A stretch of 39,450 bases of DNA from Eggerthellaceae bacterium (GTDB lineage: Bacteria > Actinomycetota > Coriobacteriia > Coriobacteriales > Eggerthellaceae). Below the pieces are notes generated by a model. It saw only the letters and a list, made by a program, of their open reading frames with translations, was not told the DNA's origin and did not search any database. Where the stretch lies: NCBI GenBank assembly GCA_022644775.1, contig JALCHN010000015.1, positions 1 through 39,450 of the forward strand, given 5' to 3'. Both the position numbers and the translations under genes were made by a program. This document shows positions 32,370 to 39,434 of the stretch, piece by piece. Position 1 is the stretch's first letter. Each line of letters begins with the position of its first letter.

Positions 32370-33427
32370 ACCTTCAGCAGCTTCTCAAACAGATGGTCGA
32401 CCTCAACGCATCCGACATCTTCGTGATTGCCGGCCTGCCGCTTTCCTACCGCATTTCGAGCCGCCACCAGCGCGGCGACGGCGCGCCGCTCACCCCGGCC
32501 GACACCAAGCAGCTCGTCGACGAGCTCTACGAGCTTGCCGGCCGCGACCCGGCGGAATTCGCCAGCCTGCGCAACCACGACGAGGACTTTTCGTTTGCCC
32601 TGCCCGGCGTGGGGCGGTTCCGCGCCAACACCTTCCGCCAGCGCGGGTCGTACAGCGCCGTGATCAGGGCCATTCCCTTCGGCCTGCCCGATCCGGCGGC
32701 GCTGCACATCCCCGAGCAGGTGCTCGGCCTGTCGCGCCTGCGCAAGGGGCTCGTGCTCGTGTGCGGGCCTTCGGGCGCCGGCAAGACCACCACGCTCGCC
32801 TGCATCATCGACCGGCTCAACCACGAGCGGTCGGGGCACATCATCACGATGGAAGACCCGATCGAATACATCCACAAGCACGGGACCTGCATCGTCACCC
32901 AGCGCGAGGTGCCCACCGACGTGGCCAGCTACCAGGAGGGGCTGCGCTCGGCCATGCGCGAAGCGCCCGACGTGATCCTGCTCGGCGAGATGCGCGACCA
33001 CGAAACCATCGAGACCGCGGTGACGGCGGCCGAAGAGGCCCAGCTCATCTTCTCGACCCTGCACACCACGAGCGCGTCGAACACCGTGTCGCGCATCGTC
33101 GATGCCTTCCCCACCTCGCAGCAGCGCCAGGTGCGCATCCAGCTGTCGATCGTGCTGCAGGCGGTGGTGTGCCAGCAGCTCGTGCCGAGCACCGACGGCG
33201 GCGTCGTGCCGGCCTACGAGATCATGATGGCCAACACCGCCACGCGCAACCTGATTCGCAAGCAGAAGGACTACCAGATCGATTCAGTGATCGCCGCCGG
33301 CGGCGAGGCGGGCATGCACACGATGGACCAGGACCTGTTGCGCCTGGTAGGCGAGGGCACGGTCGACAAGGACACGGCCCTGCGCTTCGCGGCGCATCCC
33401 GAATCGCTCGCCGCGCATTTCGCGTAA
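32366..33427 (+). CDS. pilT: PilT-family ATPase
   Basis: A 353-residue hexameric ATPase of the type IV pilus retraction type. Walker A GPSGAGKT (134-141), Asp box TMEDPIEY (161-168), Walker B ILLGEMRD (204-211) and His box STLHTTSASNTVSRIVDAFP (230-249). The C-terminal ATRNLIRKQK and GMHTMDQDL match the PilT AIRNLIREGK and GMQTMDQ signatures rather than PilB or GspE. GGGAGG precedes the ATG. It is the last gene and the only ATPase in the operon; no PilB/GspE extension ATPase and no prepilin peptidase are present, so either it powers the machine alone or the missing parts lie elsewhere. Confidence 0.93.
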   Translation: MNLQQLLKQMVDLNASDIFVIAGLPLSYRISSRHQRGDGAPLTPADTKQLVDELYELAGRDPAEFASLRNHDEDFSFALPGVGRFRANTFRQRGSYSAVIRAIPFGLPDPAALHIPEQVLGLSRLRKGLVLVCGPSGAGKTTTLACIIDRLNHERSGHIITMEDPIEYIHKHGTCIVTQREVPTDVASYQEGLRSAMREAPDVILLGEMRDHETIETAVTAAEEAQLIFSTLHTTSASNTVSRIVDAFPTSQQRQVRIQLSIVLQAVVCQQLVPSTDGGVVPAYEIMMANTATRNLIRKQKDYQIDSVIAAGGEAGMHTMDQDLLRLVGEGTVDKDTALRFAAHPESLAAHFA

Positions 33428-33433
33428 ATACAC

Positions 33434-33471
33434 AGGGCGTGACAACAACCTCCGTCCCCCTGTCACGCCCT
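33434..33471. repeat. Single TGACA-family repeat, CCTCCG subtype
   Basis: AGGGCGTGACA and TGTCACGCCCT (11-bp arms) flank a 16-nt CCTCCGTCCCCC-type core, directly after the pilT stop. Shows the unit-level palindrome in its clearest form. Confidence 0.75.
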
Positions 33472-33503
33472 CTGCGGCACGCCCTTTGCGGCGAGCGGAA
33501 AAC

Positions 33504-33562
33504 AACACGCCCTTCGCGAGCAATTTCCCCAATTTCGAGGAAACCATCGCAAAGGGCGTGTT
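33504..33562. repeat. 60-nt inverted-end element, copy 1
   Basis: AACACGCCCTT (33504-33514) and AAGGGCGTGTT (33552-33562) enclose a 37-nt AT-richer interior containing TTTCCCCAAT. Lies between convergent pilT and the trigger-factor-like gene. Confidence 0.75.
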
Positions 33563-33595
33563 ATTCATGATGCCGGCGCGGCCGGGCCCGCCAAC

Positions 33596-33654
33596 AACAC
33601 GCCTTTCTCGAACGGTTTCCCCAATCCAGCGGAAACCATCGCGAAGGGCGTGTT
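33596..33654. repeat. 60-nt inverted-end element, copy 2
   Basis: AACACGCCTTT and AAGGGCGTGTT (one G-T-type difference), same 59-nt length as copy 1 and similar interior (GGTTTCCCCAAT, GGAAACC). Start-to-start spacing from copy 1 is 92 nt. Confidence 0.75.
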
Positions 33655-33681
33655 ATCGGTATGTCGGGCGTGTCAGGCGAC

Positions 33682-34986
33682 CTACGAAACGAAGGTCGTG
33701 TGCTCCATGGCCCAGTCGTGGGCCTTCATGCGCTCGGCCATTTCGCGCAGGACGAACCAGGCGCCGTTATGGTCGAAGTTGGCGCGGACCTCGTCTTCAT
33801 GTCCGGGCGCCATTTCCTTCAGGGCCTTATCCATGTCCTCGTCGGTGAGCTCGAGCCCCAGGTGCGCGTAGAGAGCGTCGAGCGCGAAGCCCTGGCGCAG
33901 GGAGCTCATGGCCTGCATCATCAGCTGCATCCCGAAGGAGCGCTCGTCCATGCCCTGCTGCTGCATGTACTGCTGCAGGTTCATGCCTTGGCTGGCCAGC
34001 TGCGCCGACATGTTGGCGATGATGTCGTCGCGGTTCTTCTCGTAGTACATGTCGGGGATCTTGCCTACCAGACGGCGGGAAAGCGCCTGGTCGACCAGGT
34101 TGTCGCGCTCCTTTTCCCACTGCTTGGCCAGGTCCTCTTCCATGGTCTTCTTCACCATCGCGCGGAAGTCGGCGACGTCCTTGCCCTTGAATTGCTTTTG
34201 CACCAGCTCATCGGTGAGCTCGGGCACGTTGCGAGCGTAGCGTTCCCTCACCGTCACGCTCGTGTGGAACCCGGGCACTTTCTGTGTGCCCGAAGCGCCG
34301 CTGGGGTCGGGGGCCGAAAAGTCGAACTCGCGCGTGTCGCCCACCTTGGCGCCCACGAGCTGGTCGATGAACTCGTCGGGCATCGAGCCGCGCTCGAGCG
34401 AGATGTGGTGGTTCTCGCCGGTGACCGCGTCGAGCATGGCGCCGTCCTGCGTGGTCACGATGTCGCAGAGGATGCGGTCGCCCGCCGCCAGCGCGCCCTC
34501 GTCGGCGCGCTCGTAGGAGGCCACTTGTTCGAGGATCTGACCGATCTGCTGGGTGACCATTTCGTCGGTCACTTCCACCGCCGGCATCGTGACTTCCAGA
34601 GGCTCGTAGGAATCGAGCTCGAAAGTCGGCTTGATCGTGAACTGGATGGGCAGGGCGATGGGGCCCTTTTCGAAGATGTCGTCGACGCCGTCGGTTTCGA
34701 TTTCGGGCGCGAACATAGTCTTGATGCCCAGCTCGTTGATCACGGACGGCGCCGCCATCTGGGCCGCGTAGGTGGTCACCAACTGGCGCAGCTGCTCTTG
34801 ACCGGTGCGTTCCACCACAGCCTGGCGCAGGTCGGGCACTTCGTCGGTCGAAATGCCCAGGTTGTGGGCGATTTCCTCGATTGCTTCGTTGACCAGGGCG
34901 TTCTTGTCCTCTTCGGAAAGGCGCGTGCGCACCACCATGATGTGGCCGTCGTCCAGTTCCTGCTTTTTGAGGATTTCGATGTTCAC
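33682..34986 (-). CDS. tig: Trigger-factor-like chaperone
   Basis: A 434-residue protein with trigger-factor order: N-terminal domain (1-150), an FKBP-type peptidyl-prolyl isomerase segment (about 155-250; GDRILCDIVTTQDG, LVGAKVGDTREFDF) and a long helical chaperone arm (about 260-434; DFRAMVKKTMEEDLAKQWE). Trigger factor normally binds the ribosome exit tunnel through GFRxGKxP in the N-terminal domain; that signature is not visible here, so this may be a diverged paralogue not docked at ribosomes. GTG 34984-34986 is chosen because AAGGGGGAG lies just upstream. It is not next to clpPX, a common tig neighbourhood. It is convergent with the pilus-like operon and divergent from mtaD. Confidence 0.82.
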   Translation of the reverse strand: MNIEILKKQELDDGHIMVVRTRLSEEDKNALVNEAIEEIAHNLGISTDEVPDLRQAVVERTGQEQLRQLVTTYAAQMAAPSVINELGIKTMFAPEIETDGVDDIFEKGPIALPIQFTIKPTFELDSYEPLEVTMPAVEVTDEMVTQQIGQILEQVASYERADEGALAAGDRILCDIVTTQDGAMLDAVTGENHHISLERGSMPDEFIDQLVGAKVGDTREFDFSAPDPSGASGTQKVPGFHTSVTVRERYARNVPELTDELVQKQFKGKDVADFRAMVKKTMEEDLAKQWEKERDNLVDQALSRRLVGKIPDMYYEKNRDDIIANMSAQLASQGMNLQQYMQQQGMDERSFGMQLMMQAMSSLRQGFALDALYAHLGLELTDEDMDKALKEMAPGHEDEVRANFDHNGAWFVLREMAERMKAHDWAMEHTTFVS

Positions 34987-35109
34987 CGCTCCCCCTTTCA
35001 AGCGGGCCGCGCCCGCCGTGTCGCTTCTTTTTTCGGGCGCCTGCACCGCGCGGCGGGCAGGCGCGGAGTCTGCGCGCCGCACGGCTGCGGGCCGCATGCA
35101 CAAGCCTGA

Positions 35110-35117
35110 ATTATAAT
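35110..35117. promoter_or_regulatory. Overlapping -10 boxes between tig and mtaD
   Basis: ATTATAAT reads TATAAT on both strands, in an otherwise GC-rich divergent gap, about 100 nt from mtaD and 125 nt from tig. No good -35 is seen for either direction. Confidence 0.35.
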
Positions 35118-35214
35118 CGATTGCACACACGGCACCTGACCGGCGCCGGGCGCCGTCTCGCGCACGCCGCCAGCGTCGGGGGAGGCCGCACCGCGCACGT
35201 CATCAGGAGCATCC

Positions 35215-36504
35215 ATGCTGTTTTCCGACATTCAGATCATCGACGAGCATTTCCAGGTCAAAGACCACCAATGGGTGGGCACCCGCGGCGAAACGATCGC
35301 CTACGTGGGCGGCGAAGAGCCGACCGAAGACTTCGGCGAAACCTACGCCGGCGCCGGCCGCGCGCTCATGCCCGGCATGTACAACGCCCACGCGCACGCG
35401 CCGATGACCTTGCTGCGCGGCTACGCCGAGAACCTGCCGCTGCAACAGTGGCTCAACGACCGCGTCTTCCCCTTCGAAGCCAAGATCACCGACGAGGAAG
35501 CCTACCCCGCCACGCTTCTGGCCATCGCGGAAATGCTGCGATTCGGTACCGTATCGTTCTCGGATATGTACTATTTCAGCGACGCGCGCGCCCGCGCCGT
35601 AATCGAGTCGGGCATCAAGTGCAACCTGAGCGAGGCAGCGTTGTCTTTCACCGACGAGCCTTACAGCGAGCTGCCCATCGCCAAGGTGAACGAGCACTTG
35701 ATCGACGCCTACCACAACGCGGCCAACGGACGCCTGAAGGTCGACCTGTCGATCCATGCGGAATACACCTCGAACCCCGCGCTCGTGGAAGCCGTGGGGC
35801 AGCTGGCCTGCGACCGCGGCCTGCGCACCCACATACATCTGGCCGAAACGCAGACCGAGACCCGCGAATGCGCCGAGCGCCACGGCGGAATGAGCCCCGC
35901 GGCCTACTTCGACAGCCTGGGGTTCTTCCGCATGCCCTGTTCGGCGGCCCACTGCGTGTGGACGACCGCCGACGACTGGGCGATCCTGCGCGAGCACGGC
36001 GTGATGGCGGTGACCAACCCGGCGTCGAACCTGAAGCTTGCGAGCGGGATTGCACCGGTGGCCGCCATGCTCGACGCGGGCGTGGCGGTGGCGCTGGGCA
36101 CCGACGGGCCGGCGTCGAACAACAACCACGACATGTTCCAGGACATGTACCTGCTTGCGCTGCTGCAAAAGGGGGCGTCGGGCGACCCCTGCGCCGTGTC
36201 GCCGGCGCAGGCGCTGCAGATCGCGACCGAAAACGGGGCGCGGGCGCAGGGCCGCGACGACTGCGGCGCGATCAAGGTGGGCAACAAGGCCGACCTGGTG
36301 GTGGTCGACGTCGACCAGCCGCACCTGCATCCGGCGACCGATCTGGCGAGCAACCTGGTCTATGCCGCTCACGGCAGCGACGTGGTGCTCACGATGGTCG
36401 ACGGGGCCGTGCTCTACCGCGACGGGGAATGGCCCACGATCGACGTGGAGCGCGCCGAAGCCGAAACCGACGCCGCCTGCAAGCGGATCATCGCCCGGCT
36501 GTAG
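35215..36504 (+). CDS. mtaD: 5-methylthioadenosine / S-adenosylhomocysteine deaminase
   Basis: A 429-residue metal-dependent amidohydrolase that deaminates MTA, SAH or related adenosine compounds to inosyl derivatives, part of methyl-cycle and purine salvage. Metal and catalytic motifs: NAHAHAPMTLLRG (H59, H61), THIHLAET, AAHCVW, and GTDGPASNNNHD with its catalytic Asp. NPASNLKLASG is also typical of MtaD-type deaminases. AGGAG lies 5 nt before the ATG. The gene stands alone: divergent from tig and followed by a short tandem repeat. Guanine deaminase and TrzN/AtzA-type hydrolases are related alternatives, less likely from the motif set. Confidence 0.9.
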   Translation: MLFSDIQIIDEHFQVKDHQWVGTRGETIAYVGGEEPTEDFGETYAGAGRALMPGMYNAHAHAPMTLLRGYAENLPLQQWLNDRVFPFEAKITDEEAYPATLLAIAEMLRFGTVSFSDMYYFSDARARAVIESGIKCNLSEAALSFTDEPYSELPIAKVNEHLIDAYHNAANGRLKVDLSIHAEYTSNPALVEAVGQLACDRGLRTHIHLAETQTETRECAERHGGMSPAAYFDSLGFFRMPCSAAHCVWTTADDWAILREHGVMAVTNPASNLKLASGIAPVAAMLDAGVAVALGTDGPASNNNHDMFQDMYLLALLQKGASGDPCAVSPAQALQIATENGARAQGRDDCGAIKVGNKADLVVVDVDQPHLHPATDLASNLVYAAHGSDVVLTMVDGAVLYRDGEWPTIDVERAEAETDAACKRIIARL

Positions 36505-36506
36505 AA

Positions 36507-36573
36507 AGCGACGGCGGCCGGGCCCGAGGGAGCGACGGCGGCCGGGTCTGAGGGAGCGACGGCGGCCGAGCCC
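36507..36573. repeat. 24-nt tandem repeat
   Basis: About 2.8 copies of AGCGACGGCGGCCGGGCCCG plus AGGG, beginning 3 nt after the mtaD stop. The second copy differs by two bases. Possible slippage product; no function seen. Confidence 0.75.
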
Positions 36574-36621
36574 GCCCGTCCCGGCGCGCCCGCCCCATGA
36601 ACGTCAACCGATCCTGTCGAT

Positions 36622-36683
36622 TAACGCGCCTTTCGCGCTCCATTCCCGCATTCCACGAGGTTCCAAACGCAAAAGGCGCGTTA
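36622..36683. repeat. 60-nt inverted-end element, copy 3
   Basis: TAACGCGCCTTT and AAAGGCGCGTTA as perfect 12-bp ends, 38-nt interior. Preceded by GTCGAT, as is copy 4. Confidence 0.8.
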
Positions 36684-36701
36684 GCGCGGCGGCCCCGTCG
36701 A

Positions 36702-36765
36702 TTAACGCGCCTTTCGAGCCGCTTTTTAAAAATCTCAGCAATTTCATTACAGAAAGGCGCGTTAA
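36702..36765. repeat. 60-nt inverted-end element, copy 4
   Basis: TTAACGCGCCTTTC and GAAAGGCGCGTTAA, perfect 14-bp ends, AT-rich interior with TTTTTAAAAA. Start-to-start spacing from copy 3 is 80 nt. Confidence 0.8.
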
Positions 36766-36866
36766 TCTGCGCCGGAACGAAACCGAATCGATTGCCTACC
36801 ACCTCGCGCTATTCGAAGGCCGCGGATGGACATACGCCTTTCGAGCCTTCCCGGCCTGCGCTCTCC

Positions 36867-38018
36867 TCAACCACCGGGAATAAGCGATCGGATGAGTTCC
36901 TGCCGTTGTTGAGCTGCAGAACTATCTGCCAAAGCCTCGCGTTGCGCGACCAGCCTCTTGCCCGTACGCGCCTCAATCGCCGATGCAGCTTGCGAAACCA
37001 CCGCGTCAAGCCCACCAGAACGGTACATATCCTCTTTCGTCAGAGGAAATACTACGAGGCCTTGCGCTGCAAGCTCACGATTACGACGCATGTCGTCGAT
37101 AGCCTTTCTTCGCACACGACTCAGGCTCAGCCGAAGTTCGTTTTTGGCGGAACTGCTTTCCGGATTCGCATCAAACCCATGCACTGCAGCAACAATAGAG
37201 TTCAGGTCGAGATGGTATTCGCCGTCGTAATTGAAGCCCACACCAGAACCGGAAATCAGAATATCAGGCACACGAGACGAGCGAGCTGCGGCTGCCCGCA
37301 ACGCATCGGGGGTTTCGAAACGCCTGTTCAGCTCGCAAGGGCCCAGGCCGTAGCCGCCTTCCTCAATGGGAAGCATTAACATCGTAGCTATCACTGCTTC
37401 CATCGGCGACCAGGCGTCGTCCACTACGAACTTGAGCGCGCGCAGGGCACGACGCGCGCCGCGAATTCGACTTGCCGAACACGCAAACCTCATCAGCCTC
37501 GCAACGCGGCTTTGAGAAGGAACGTTCATTTTTGCGTTTCCGCAACCAGGGCTCTCAGGGTCGAGAGAGAATCCACCGCAGCACTCGAATCCCACCATCA
37601 CCAGTTCGGGGAGCGGCAATTCCCGAGCGAGTTCGATGAACAGCAACTCAGGCGAGCTCACTGCGAGCCGGTGACCTACTTGGATAAAGGCGCCGCGCGG
37701 CATGGCCGTGGAGTAAATCGTATTCCGCACCCCTTCGAGCCGCACCCTATCAGCCTTCCGAGGAACAGCAACGTTGAGCAACATTCCAGACGGCATACGC
37801 TCGCCGGTTTCCATATCGCCCAACCCGCTCGAAGCCATGTCGCAAGAAATCGCCGCCGGAAATTCAAGCTGGCCCATCAGATTCCAATTCCAACGTTTCC
37901 TTGGAAAGGGGTCTGGGTCGAGCAGATCACAACGCACGATCTTTGTGGGCGAAGAGCATGTATATCTAATCGCGCGAATTTGCCGCAATGCCGATTGACC
38001 GCAAAGCGTGAGTTGCAT
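36867..38018 (-). CDS. Hypothetical protein, Coriobacteriia-type, possible nuclease-like C-terminus
   Basis: A 383-residue cytoplasmic protein without a sure function. From memory its pattern (VSSPELLFIELARELPLPEL, GARRALR, SPMEAVIATML, GGYGLGPCELN, then VPDILI and FNYDGEYH) matches a family of lineage-specific hypotheticals in Coriobacteriia with AbiEi/DUF559-like traits. VPDILI...YDGEYHLD could be a degenerate PD-(D/E)XK restriction-like core, and RNRELAAQGLVVFPLTKEDMY fits the end of Vsr/DUF559 folds. This needs profile-profile comparison. ATG 38016-38018 is chosen because GGGGG lies upstream; the frame stays open another 41 codons. GC is clearly lower than its neighbours and repeats flank it on both sides, suggesting transfer. 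Confidence 0.7.
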   Translation of the reverse strand: MQLTLCGQSALRQIRAIRYTCSSPTKIVRCDLLDPDPFPRKRWNWNLMGQLEFPAAISCDMASSGLGDMETGERMPSGMLLNVAVPRKADRVRLEGVRNTIYSTAMPRGAFIQVGHRLAVSSPELLFIELARELPLPELVMVGFECCGGFSLDPESPGCGNAKMNVPSQSRVARLMRFACSASRIRGARRALRALKFVVDDAWSPMEAVIATMLMLPIEEGGYGLGPCELNRRFETPDALRAAAARSSRVPDILISGSGVGFNYDGEYHLDLNSIVAAVHGFDANPESSSAKNELRLSLSRVRRKAIDDMRRNRELAAQGLVVFPLTKEDMYRSGGLDAVVSQAASAIEARTGKRLVAQREALADSSAAQQRQELIRSLIPGG

Positions 38019-38052
38019 ATGGCCCCCGATCGTCAGCAACGAGAAAAGGATG

Positions 38053-38070
38053 TTCGAAGTCCTCTTCGAA
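38053..38070. promoter_or_regulatory. Operator-like palindrome upstream of the hypothetical gene
   Basis: TTCGAAG-TCCT-CTTCGAA, a perfect inverted repeat starting 35 nt before the ATG. Position fits repressor binding, perhaps autoregulation; no direct evidence. Confidence 0.35.
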
Positions 38071-38319
38071 TTCTTCCAGCAGCATCTATCGCGTTTTCCC
38101 GAGAAAAGCCGCACCGACATCGCCGTATCGTCGCGCTTCAATCGCGAAACGGTACGGCGCTAGGCCTCGGAATCGGCGCGCGAACGGGCCGAAAGTCGCG
38201 CCTGGCCACTTGTGGAGGATGCAATCTCGCATCTTCGGACCAGCGCACCGACGTATCCAGAAAGTGTCGCGCTTTCAGATTCACGCGGCAGCGCTCTCCC
38301 GTCCCTACGGCTCTCGACG

Positions 38320-38383
38320 CCAACGCACCTTTTTCGGAGATCTTCCTGATTTTCAGCCAATTTCGTTACGAAAGGCGCGTTGG
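38320..38383. repeat. 60-nt inverted-end element, copy 5
   Basis: CCAACGCACCTTT and AAAGGCGCGTTGG: 13-bp ends with one mismatch. Confidence 0.7.
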
Positions 38384-38426
38384 CAAGCGCCGACGGTGCA
38401 GCCGCGCCCGTCATCCCACCTTGGGC

Positions 38427-38486
38427 AACGTACCTTTCGCGATACAATTTCCCGATGTAAGAGAGCGAACCCACAAAAGGCGCGTT
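38427..38486. repeat. 60-nt inverted-end element, copy 6
   Basis: AACGTACCTTT and AAAGGCGCGTT with two mismatches; the interior contains CAATTTCCCGAT, close to copies 1 and 2. Confidence 0.65.
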
Positions 38487-38513
38487 AGTGATTTTCCTAA
38501 CGCGCCTTTTGTG
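38472..38513. repeat. Strong hairpin formed by facing ends of copies 6 and 7
   Basis: CACAAAAGGCGCGTTAG and CTAACGCGCCTTTTGTG, exact 17-nt reverse complements with an 8-nt loop. It could act as a bidirectional terminator. Confidence 0.75.
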
Positions 38514-38560
38514 CGGGTTTTCGCCAATTTCTGGCCCATTTGCCCACGAAGGGCGCGTTA
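38498..38560. repeat. 60-nt inverted-end element, copy 7
   Basis: TAACGCGCCTTT and AAGGGCGCGTTA, one mismatch; interior with GCCAATTTCTGGC. Confidence 0.75.
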
Positions 38561-38660
38561 GCAGGCGGCGCCCCACGACTGGAGGGCAGGCGGCGGGCAG
38601 CTGGAGGGCGGGCGGCAACGGCCAGAGACGCCCCGCGGGCGGCGGCTTGCGCCCGCAGCC

Positions 38661-39239
38661 TCAATCCCCGGGGTGCATGCGGCGCGGATGCGCATGCTCG
38701 ACTAGGGCGATGGCGAGCAGCACCGTCGACAGCGCAACGGCTTCAGCGGGCACTCCGGTGACGACCTGCCCGGCCAGAAAAACCGCAGGGATCACGAGGG
38801 CGCCCACATGCAGCTTGCGCCCGGGCAAAGCCACCACCGCCAAGCCCGCGACCAGGGCGATCGTACCGATGAGCGGACGAGCGAGCCAGACGGTGGCGCC
38901 GGTCGTCGCCACGCCCTCGCCGCCGCGAAAACGGTGCCAGGCCGGGAAGCAATGTCCCAGCGTGGCGCCCACGCCCAGGTAGAGCGCCACCAGCTGGCCT
39001 AGGCTCGCGCCCCATAGGGCAGAGAGGGCCATCCACGGCAGCAGGACCTTCAGCAGATCGCCGGCAAGGGTTATCGCTGCGGCCCGCGTGCCGAGCACGT
39101 GGCCCACGTTGGCCATCCCCGGATTGCCCGAGCCCAGCTCGAACACGGAACGGCCCATCGAGCGGCGCGCCACCACATCGGCGGTGAGGAAGCTGCCGCA
39201 CACGTACCCCACGACACAGCAGATCACGCGCTCGATCAT
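38661..39239 (-). CDS. plsY: PlsY-like glycerol-3-phosphate acyltransferase, diverged
   Basis: A 192-residue polytopic membrane protein of the PlsY family, which acylates glycerol-3-phosphate from acyl-phosphate to start phospholipid synthesis. Motif 1 ELGSGNPGMANVG and motif 2 HCFPAWHRFRGGEGVATTG are present with the usual hydrophobic helices. However, the usual Lys of GGKGVA is Glu here, the Arg before GSGN is missing, and the third motif at the C-terminus is not recognisable (VEHAHPRRMHPGD). It may be a paralogue with altered activity. The ATG at 39237-39239 has AGAGGA upstream. It is divergent from the small TatA-like gene. Confidence 0.8.
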   Translation of the reverse strand: MIERVICCVVGYVCGSFLTADVVARRSMGRSVFELGSGNPGMANVGHVLGTRAAAITLAGDLLKVLLPWMALSALWGASLGQLVALYLGVGATLGHCFPAWHRFRGGEGVATTGATVWLARPLIGTIALVAGLAVVALPGRKLHVGALVIPAVFLAGQVVTGVPAEAVALSTVLLAIALVEHAHPRRMHPGD

Positions 39240-39333
39240 GCGACCATCCTCTTCCGCGCATCGACGCCGGTTCGGCCGCATCGGCCGAACCACTGATTCC
39301 ATGGTACCGTATCGGTAGTGAAAGGAGGCCGCT

Positions 39334-39426
39334 ATGAGAATCGGAGGACTCGGCTTCACCGAGCTCTTGATCATCCTGATCGTCGTGGTGATCTTGTTCG
39401 TGCTCATCCGTCGCCGCAACAAATAG
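39334..39426 (+). CDS. 30-residue TatA-like membrane peptide
   Basis: ATG follows an excellent ribosome site (AAAGGAGG, 5 nt spacing). The peptide begins MRIGGLGFTELLIILI, continues as one hydrophobic helix and ends in RRRNK. The start copies the TatA/TatE transmembrane segment, including the polar Glu, but the FG hinge and the amphipathic helix are absent. It could be a remnant, a regulatory mini-TatA or an unrelated small membrane protein. It stands alone, divergent from plsY, and is followed 9 nt later by a repeat. Confidence 0.65.
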   Translation: MRIGGLGFTELLIILIVVVILFVLIRRRNK

Positions 39427-39434
39427 CCAGCAGC

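Larger units (their letters stand above)
36505..36866. other. Repeat-filled intergenic region
   Basis: 362 nt with no supported gene, between the ends of the convergent mtaD and the low-GC hypothetical gene. It holds a 24-nt tandem repeat and two 60-nt inverted-end elements, plus a partial arm (CGCCTTTCGAGCC) near 36835. Confidence 0.6.
38019..38660. other. Upstream region with repeats, no gene
   Basis: 642 nt between the hypothetical gene and plsY, both on the minus strand. It contains an 18-nt palindrome close to the hypothetical gene and three 60-nt inverted-end elements. Open frames here are not supported by ribosome sites or recognisable proteins. Confidence 0.6.

Noticed and set aside
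33504..38560. CRISPR array made of the 60-nt elements
   Set aside because: The elements are inverted-end units with variable interiors, irregular spacing and no direct repeat/spacer pattern; no cas gene is present.
38142..38618. Short open frames upstream of the hypothetical gene
   Set aside because: They run through the inverted-end repeats, lack ribosome sites and show no protein-like composition.
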